A stretch of 5,538 nt of DNA from positions 1 to 5,538 of the forward strand of contig CAKZUM010000082.1 in NCBI GenBank assembly GCA_937921525.1. The letters run 5' to 3'. Under the pieces are notes generated by a model. That model made no database searches, had not been told where the DNA came from, and saw nothing but the letters and a program-made list of their open reading frames with translations. The stretch's first letter is position 1; each line of letters opens with the position of its first letter. Shown here piece by piece: positions 1 to 5,538 of the stretch. The DNA comes from an uncultured Saprospiraceae bacterium. GTDB lineage: Bacteria > Bacteroidota > Bacteroidia > Chitinophagales > Saprospiraceae. The translations under genes and the position numbers were made by a program.

Positions 1-136
1 CCGTAGAAACAGGATTTTGCTAATGACTTCCTTCAGACCTAGCCTCACGACTACGCCCTTGTCTTTCGCTAACACTTCTCGCTACCTAGTGTGTAGTGGA
101 CTTTAACCACATAGTTATCATTCATGCAAGGCACAC
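1..136 (-). ncRNA. 5' end of a class C (IIC) group II intron, partial
   Basis: Read on the minus strand from 136, the sequence starts GUGUGCC, matching the group II 5' consensus GUGYG. It resembles, from memory, the start of the Oceanobacillus iheyensis IIC intron: GUGUGCC..GCAUG.., then a hairpin with a U-rich/AGU loop (here stem GUGG/CCAC, 107-110 with 96-99, loop UUAAAGU), then a second stem (ACACU/AGUGU, 88-92 with 72-76), then UAGC, AAGGG.GU.., and the 11-nt block UCUGAAGGAAG (27-37), which is the same in both. The paired arms differ from the remembered sequence while the pairing is kept, which suggests a folded RNA. Class C introns insert just after rho-independent terminator hairpins on the transcribed strand; a hairpin and T-rich run end exactly at 137, in that orientation. 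The rest of the ribozyme, the reverse transcriptase gene and the 3' boundary lie beyond the left edge, so integrity cannot be judged. A degenerate intron fragment is possible. Confidence 0.8.
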
Positions 137-180
137 AACAAAAAGGCACAAAAGGAATGATCCCCTTTGTGCCTTTTGTT
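137..180 (-). terminator. Rho-independent terminator of the surface-protein gene; intron target hairpin
   Basis: The core stem is an 8-bp perfect inverted repeat, GGCACAAA (166-173, minus reading) against TTTGTGCC (145-152). It extends inward through GGA/TCC pairs with a small internal loop. On the minus strand the descending arm is followed by TTTTTGTT (144-137). It begins about 20 nt after the stop codon of the secreted-protein gene, so it should end that transcript. The outer A-run/T-run could also pair, making it partly bidirectional. The group II intron begins at the next base (136), as expected if the hairpin was its integration site. Confidence 0.75.
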
Positions 181-198
181 CATTAGAAAAAATTAGCA

Positions 199-2622
<2,424 letters not shown>

Positions 2623-2656
2623 ATCTTGTTTATTTGTTAAAAAATAACATACATCA

Positions 2657-2664
2657 CAAATATA
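2657..2664 (-). promoter_or_regulatory. Candidate Bacteroidota -7 promoter box for the surface-protein gene
   Basis: The minus-strand octamer TATATTTG matches the Bacteroidota consensus TAnnTTTG and lies 34 bp before the ATG at 2622, giving a short A/T-rich leader. A TTG is present upstream, but only 14 bp away instead of about 19, so the -33 element is poor. It supports the 2622 start over the one at 2670. Confidence 0.45.
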
Positions 2665-2714
2665 TAACATAACTTTTACAAGTGTTAGTTTTTTCTATGT
2701 CACAATTTCAATTA

Positions 2715-2740
2715 AATTTGTTAAAAAAAATTAACAAATT
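2715..2740 (-). terminator. AT-only perfect hairpin after the dehydrogenase gene
   Basis: A perfect 10-bp inverted repeat, AATTTGTTAA (2715-2724) and TTAACAAATT (2731-2740), flanks six A's. It starts 14 bp past the dehydrogenase stop codon and lies upstream of the surface-protein promoter box. It has only one G-C pair per arm, so it would be a weak terminator; it could instead be a dyad operator for the downstream gene. The 13-bp string ATTTGTTAAAAAA recurs at 2632-2644 near the surface-protein start. Confidence 0.4.
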
Positions 2741-2753
2741 GATTGTCAATACG

Positions 2754-3707
2754 TTACAAAACAATATTTTGCAGTTCTCCATCTAGGAATCCTTTAATAT
2801 TATTCGCTACAATTTCAATTAATCGTGCTCTGGATGCACTAGTTGCCCAGGCATGATGGGGCGTAATCAAACAGTTCGGAATATTTAACAATAAGTGGTC
2901 TTTTGGCGGGGGTTCTTGAGATAAAACATCAAGCCCTGCTCCTGCTATCTGCTTTTTTAATAAAGCATTTTTTAGGTCTAATTCGTTGACTAAGCCTCCT
3001 CGACCTGTATTGATTAGGTAGGCGGTCGATTTCATTAAAGACAAATTGTGTGTATTAATAATACCTTCGTTCTCTTTTGTTAAAGGAGCATGTAAGGTGA
3101 GTACATCACTCTCTTTGAATAATTGATCTATCGTCACCAATTCTATATCAGTAGGTGTTGGTTTCGTTCTATTTTTGCGTGTCGCTATCACTTTCATGCC
3201 AAATGCTAGCGCTATTTTAGCTACTTCTTGGCCGATCTTGCCCAAGCCATAAATCCCCATCGTTTTACCTGACAATTCTACTAGTGGACTTTTCCAATAA
3301 CTCCAATCAATAGAGTTGGCCCATTCATTTTGTTGGACAGATTCATTATGTATGCCTACCCTATTGGTCAATTCTAATAGTAGGGCAAATACCTGTTGAG
3401 CAACGGAGGGGGAACTGTACCCAACGGCATTACAAACCACAATTCCTCGTTCTTTGGCTGCGGCTATATCAATGTTATTATAACCTGTTGCTAAGGTACA
3501 GATGCATTGCAATTGATCTAATCGAGCTAATATTTTTTTATCCAATACACATTTATTGACGATTAGAATATTTGCATTTTTTGCTCGTTCGTATATTTGT
3601 GGTTCATTGGTTCTATCGTACACTTGTAGGTTGCCATGTTGCCGAATTCCTTCCCAGTTTAGATCTCCTGGGTTTGCGACGAAGCCGTCTAGTATTACTA
3701 TGTTCAT
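2754..3707 (-). CDS. D-2-hydroxyacid dehydrogenase, glycerate dehydrogenase/hydroxypyruvate reductase-like
   Basis: The 317-residue product is of normal length for this family and complete. It should interconvert a 2-keto acid and a D-2-hydroxy acid with NAD(P)H in the cytoplasm, hydroxypyruvate/D-glycerate being the best guess. Visible features: N-terminal substrate-binding half with the family's NK (51-52) and TGYNNID (74-80); Rossmann motif G-L-G-K-I-G at 154-159; catalytic Arg236 in NTGRGG, Glu265 in SQEPP, and His284 in TPHHAW. The TPHxAWAT...AR-RL tail resembles glycerate dehydrogenases more than lactate or phosphoglycerate dehydrogenases, and there is no C-terminal ACT domain. After the dinucleotide motif, ATRKNR with basic residues could favour NADPH over NADH. 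The gene is transcribed alone or ahead of the surface-protein gene (131-bp gap with a hairpin). Precise substrate is uncertain; no clear promoter box was found upstream. Confidence 0.93.
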   Translation of the reverse strand: MNIVILDGFVANPGDLNWEGIRQHGNLQVYDRTNEPQIYERAKNANILIVNKCVLDKKILARLDQLQCICTLATGYNNIDIAAAKERGIVVCNAVGYSSPSVAQQVFALLLELTNRVGIHNESVQQNEWANSIDWSYWKSPLVELSGKTMGIYGLGKIGQEVAKIALAFGMKVIATRKNRTKPTPTDIELVTIDQLFKESDVLTLHAPLTKENEGIINTHNLSLMKSTAYLINTGRGGLVNELDLKNALLKKQIAGAGLDVLSQEPPPKDHLLLNIPNCLITPHHAWATSASRARLIEIVANNIKGFLDGELQNIVL

Positions 3708-3751
3708 TGTTTTGAATTGATCTGTTTTGGATTTTAAGTTTTAAGTTTTTT

Positions 3752-3831
3752 AAGTTCAAGCGCAAGTATCAAGTTCAAGTACAAAAAATCAGACGTTGAC
3801 CCTTTTGAACTTACACTTGGTACTTGAACTT
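3752..3831. repeat. Long imperfect inverted repeat in the divergent spacer
   Basis: Arms at 3752-3778 and 3805-3831 (27 nt each) pair as AAGTTCAAG, CAAGT and AAGTTCAA blocks (22 bp) separated by internal loops of 2-3 nt, around a 26-nt loop. A shifted register gives 13 perfect pairs (3770-3782 with 3820-3832, CAAGTTCAAGTAC). The arms are themselves built from repeated AAGTTCAAG words. It lies 45-124 bp upstream of the dehydrogenase start, so it would be in its promoter or leader. It could be a mobile REP-like repeat or a regulatory structure; nothing decides between these. Confidence 0.8.
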
Positions 3832-3872
3832 GCACTTTAGAGAATTTGAGAAAGAAATTCCTAATCTTCATA

Positions 3873-3919
3873 ACCCCCAACCCCAAGGGGGAGCGAAATA
3901 GGAAAAGTTCAGAAAACAG
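3873..3919 (+). repeat. Solo copy of the GC-rich palindromic repeat
   Basis: ACCCCCAACCCCAAGGGGGA with following GCGAAAtaGGAAAAG and cAGAAaaCAG matches the left arm and adjacent sequence of the two modules at 4851 and 5180, with a few substitutions. The inverted right arm present in those modules is missing here. It lies in the spacer between the divergent dehydrogenase and sigma-factor genes. The rest of the spacer (3708-4118), apart from this, the long inverted repeat and the promoter-like site, shows no gene. Confidence 0.8.
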
Positions 3920-3967
3920 GAATAATCTCAGTATTTTATAAAGTCTAAATAATTGTTCTAAGCTATG

Positions 3968-3996
3968 TTGCAGTATAACTAGTCAGATATAATTTG
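3968..3996 (+). promoter_or_regulatory. Candidate promoter for the ECF sigma factor gene
   Basis: TTG (3968-3970), 17 bp, then TATAATTTG (3988-3996). This approximates the Bacteroidota -33 TTTG / -7 TAnnTTTG pattern, with one base too many or too few in the -7 box depending on register. It would give a leader of about 110 nt before the sigma gene. No obvious ECF-type autoregulated promoter was recognised. Confidence 0.35.
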
Positions 3997-4118
3997 ACTT
4001 ACCACTATGGAACAACGCACAAATATTTTTTACCCCCCTATTAAACCTATAAAGAGATTCATAGTCTTATAAATAGAAACTCTATAAAATCCTTAGAAGT
4101 TAGTTTAAAAATGCGCCT

Positions 4119-4679
4119 TTGGAAGCATCCATAGATACAAAAATATTAAGCTTATTGCAAAATCCTAGTACATACGAACAAGGATTTAAACTGTTGGTGC
4201 AAACTTACCAAGAGCGTTTGTATTGGTTGGTGAGAAGAATGGTATCTACACATGAAGATGCGAATGACGTATTGCAAAATATTTTTATAAAAATATATAA
4301 GAGCATCCACAATTTCAAAGGAGATTCCAAGCTCTTTACTTGGCTCTATCGGATTGCGACTAATGAATCTATTACTTTTTTGAATAAACGAAAGAAAAAG
4401 CAGCATTTTATTTCCGTAGCAGCCGATACTACTAATTTTGAGAATAGCTTACAAGCAGATTCCTATTTTGATGGCAATGCGGCACAAATCAAATTGAAAT
4501 CTGCTATCGCTCAACTTCCCCCAAAACAACAATTGGTTTTCCATATGCGCTATTATGAAAACTTGGCTTACGAAGATATGTCGGAAATCTTGGACACCTC
4601 TATCGGTGCTTTGAAATCTTCTTATTTTCATGCAGCGAAAAAGGTGGAAGCTTATTTGAAGTTAGTGGCGGAAGAATAG
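4119..4679 (+). CDS. ECF-type RNA polymerase sigma-70 family sigma factor
   Basis: The 186-residue product directs core RNA polymerase to alternative promoters. Sigma region 2 spans about 23-94: HEDANDVLQNIFIKIYKSI (45-63) is region 2.1-2.2, core binding, and KLFTWLYRIATNESITFLNK (71-90) covers 2.3-2.4, -10 recognition, followed by a basic RKKK. Region 4 spans about 122-182 with LPPKQQLVFHMRYYENLAYE and a helix-turn-helix ending SIGALKSSYFHAAKKVE. There is no sigma-3 domain, typical of the ECF group. The start is unusual: an in-frame stop is at 4101 and the only usable start before region 2 is TTG at 4119; the next in-frame ATG (codon 41) would cut region 2. An out-of-frame ATG at 4111 opens a 7-codon reading frame (MRLWKHP, stop 4132-4134) across this start. 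The likely regulatory partner begins at 5392 after a repeat-filled spacer. Confidence 0.92.
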   Translation: MEASIDTKILSLLQNPSTYEQGFKLLVQTYQERLYWLVRRMVSTHEDANDVLQNIFIKIYKSIHNFKGDSKLFTWLYRIATNESITFLNKRKKKQHFISVAADTTNFENSLQADSYFDGNAAQIKLKSAIAQLPPKQQLVFHMRYYENLAYEDMSEILDTSIGALKSSYFHAAKKVEAYLKLVAEE

Positions 4680-4690
4680 GGAGAGGAACG

Positions 4691-4720
4691 CAGGCAGGTC
4701 ATACATCATAAACTTGCCTG
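4691..4720 (+). terminator. Hairpin just after the sigma factor gene
   Basis: CAGGCAGGT (4691-4699) pairs with ACTTGCCTG (4712-4720) over 9 bp with one G-U pair and a 12-nt loop, starting 12 nt after the stop codon. A further GGCAGGTC copy (4730-4737) could compete for the descending arm. No T-run follows at once; ATTTTTC comes about 25 nt later. It may slow or end transcription between the sigma gene and the downstream gene, or be part of the repeat cluster. Confidence 0.35.
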
Positions 4721-4754
4721 AATGGAACGGGCAGGTCCAACTAATTTTTCTCTA

Positions 4755-5027
4755 GCAGATTTATGATATATGAATTATGATTTTTGATTTTTTCCAACTT
4801 ACCCTTTGGGTTTTGGAGTAATCTCTGGTAAGCATTTTCTGAGCTTGTGAACCCCCAACCCCTGAAGGGGAGCGAAAGTGGAAAAGTGCAGAATGCAGTA
4901 GTTATCTTTAGTGGATATGAGGTCATAATAATAAAGCAATTATTATGAATTTAGCAGACTATCAAGATTAACCGAAAAACGCTCCTCTTTAGGGGTTGGG
5001 GGTAATCATTGCGAAAAAATCTGACAT
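4755..5027 (+). repeat. Tandem repeat copy 1 (273 bp) in the sigma-partner spacer
   Basis: It begins GCAGATTTATGATATATGAA and ends AATCTGACAT. By hand alignment it matches copy 2 (5077-5356) with 12 substitutions and one 7-bp difference (GATATAT once here, twice in copy 2), about 95% identity. It contains the module 4851-5003. It encodes no credible protein. An AT-rich inverted word pair (TCATACATCATAAA at 4699, TTTATGATATATGA ending 4773) precedes and overlaps its start. Confidence 0.95.
4851..5003. mobile_element. 153-bp inverted-repeat-bounded module, copy 1 (MITE/REP-pair-like)
   Basis: Its 24-bp arms at 4851-4874 (ACCCCCAACCCCTGAAGGGG, then AGCG) and 4980-5003 are inverted copies with two mismatches. 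Each arm holds its own small palindrome, CCCC-TGAA/TAAA-GGGG. The 105-bp interior is AT-rich with no gene. The organisation resembles a paired REP (BIME-like) or a miniature element moved in trans; no target-site duplication was established, so mobility is inferred. Confidence 0.6.
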
Positions 5028-5076
5028 CATAAATTTTAAATCATACATCATAAATCTATCTAATTTTACATAATGG

Positions 5077-5356
5077 GCAGATTTATGATATATGATATAT
5101 GAATTATGATTTTTGATTTTTTCTACCCTACCCTTTGGGTTTTGGGGTAATCGCTAGTAAGCATTTTCCGAGTTTGTGAACCCCCAACCCCTGAAGGGGA
5201 GCGAAAGTGGAAAAGTGCAGAATGCAGTAGTTATCTTTAGTGGATATAAGGTCATAATAATAAAGCAATTATTATGAATTTAACAGACTATCAAGATTAA
5301 CCGAAAAACGCTCCCCTTTAGGGGTTGGGGGTAATCATTGCGAAGAAATCTGACAT
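5077..5356 (+). repeat. Tandem repeat copy 2 (280 bp) in the sigma-partner spacer
   Basis: Direct copy of 4755-5027, separated by a 49-bp AT-rich spacer (5028-5076). It too is preceded by an inverted pair: TCATACATCATAAATC (5041-5056) against GATTTATGATATATGA (5080-5095), 15 of 16 positions pairing. The composite unit, inverted AT pair plus GC module plus tail, therefore seems to have been duplicated as a block. It ends 35 bp before the start of the downstream gene. Confidence 0.95.
5180..5332. mobile_element. 153-bp inverted-repeat-bounded module, copy 2
   Basis: Same length as the first module, with arms 5180-5203 and 5309-5332 differing at a single position (CCCCTGAAGGGG versus the inverse of CCCCTTTAGGGG). 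The arm at 4980-5003 has an extra T where this one has C, so this copy keeps the better symmetry. The interior is nearly the same as copy 1. Confidence 0.6.
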
Positions 5357-5391
5357 TTTCAAACTTTGAAAAATTGTTTAAGAATAATAAA

Positions 5392-5538
5392 ATGAACAAG
5401 GAAAATTCAATCCGACAGGAGTTAGACGAAATGCCTTTGCTGCAAGAGCAACTTGGTCAAGCAGAAGGCTATCGAGTGCCTGATGGATATTTCAAGAATT
5501 TTGAAAAAAATATACTGAATCAAATTAGTCAGGAAACT
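5392..5538 (+). CDS. N-terminus of a probable sigma-factor-linked regulatory protein (partial)
   Basis: Forty-nine codons from ATG at 5392 run off the right edge without a stop. The visible part is hydrophilic and rich in Glu, Gln and Asn: MNKENSIRQELDEMPLLQEQ, then LGQAEGYRVPDGYFKNFEKN, ILNQISQET. The 'VP-x-GYF-x-x-(F/L)' motif followed by an amphipathic helix is common at the start of Bacteroidota proteins encoded just after ECF sigma genes, which often continue into a transmembrane segment. A membrane-bound anti-sigma or similar partner is therefore likely, but the part that would show this is outside the window. The A-rich leader has no Shine-Dalgarno, as is usual in this phylum. Confidence 0.75.
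   Translation, partial: MNKENSIRQELDEMPLLQEQLGQAEGYRVPDGYFKNFEKNILNQISQET

Noticed and set aside
2623..2670. N-terminal extension of the surface protein to the ATG at 2670
   Set aside because: It would place 16 residues before a good signal peptide and start upstream of the promoter-like box at 2657-2664.
4741..4926. Minus-strand 61-codon frame over repeat copy 1
   Set aside because: It consists of the intergenic repeat (LPFRGWGFTS comes from the GC-rich palindrome) and its middle is not kept as a gene in copy 2.
4755..5356. Insertion sequence with its own transposase
   Set aside because: The duplicated units are below 300 bp and hold no open frame resembling a transposase.

Overview
The window looks like chromosomal DNA of a Bacteroidota bacterium, most likely a Saprospiraceae-type relative (the family is a guess). 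The evidence is a C-terminal type IX secretion (T9SS) sorting domain, an ECF sigma factor of the Bacteroidota kind, a downstream gene with the N-terminal 'VP-x-GYF' motif common in that phylum, promoter-like TAnnTTTG boxes, AT-rich spacers and GC-rich intergenic palindromes.

Layout, left to right. Positions 1-136 (minus strand) hold what I read as the 5' end of a class C (IIC) group II intron. It begins GUGUGCC and runs off the left edge. It lies directly behind a terminator-like hairpin (137-180), the classic target of this intron class, and that hairpin ends the next gene. Gene 1 (199-2622, minus) encodes an 807-residue secreted surface protein: signal peptide, three copies of a four-cysteine domain, an uninterrupted (Asn-Asn-Gly)36 linker, a second Asn/Asp/Gly linker, a Gly/Ser linker, a Kazal-type inhibitor domain, two further beta-type regions and a T9SS type A sorting domain. 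Gene 2 (2754-3707, minus) is a D-2-hydroxyacid dehydrogenase of the glycerate dehydrogenase/hydroxypyruvate reductase type.

The divergent spacer 3708-4118 carries a long imperfect inverted repeat, a solo copy of a GC-rich palindromic repeat and a promoter-like site. Gene 3 (4119-4679, plus) is an ECF sigma factor with an apparent TTG start. A 712-bp spacer follows, built almost wholly of a tandemly duplicated 273/280-bp repeat. Each copy contains a 153-bp module bounded by inverted GC-rich arms. Gene 4 (5392 to the right edge, plus) is the start of a protein of the kind often encoded next to such sigma factors, probably its regulatory partner.

Two themes stand out: mobile or repetitive DNA placed at gene ends (an intron at a terminator, repeat modules between a sigma gene and its likely partner), and a surface protein whose domains are joined by very regular Gly-every-third-residue linkers. 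No CRISPR array, tRNA or rRNA was seen.
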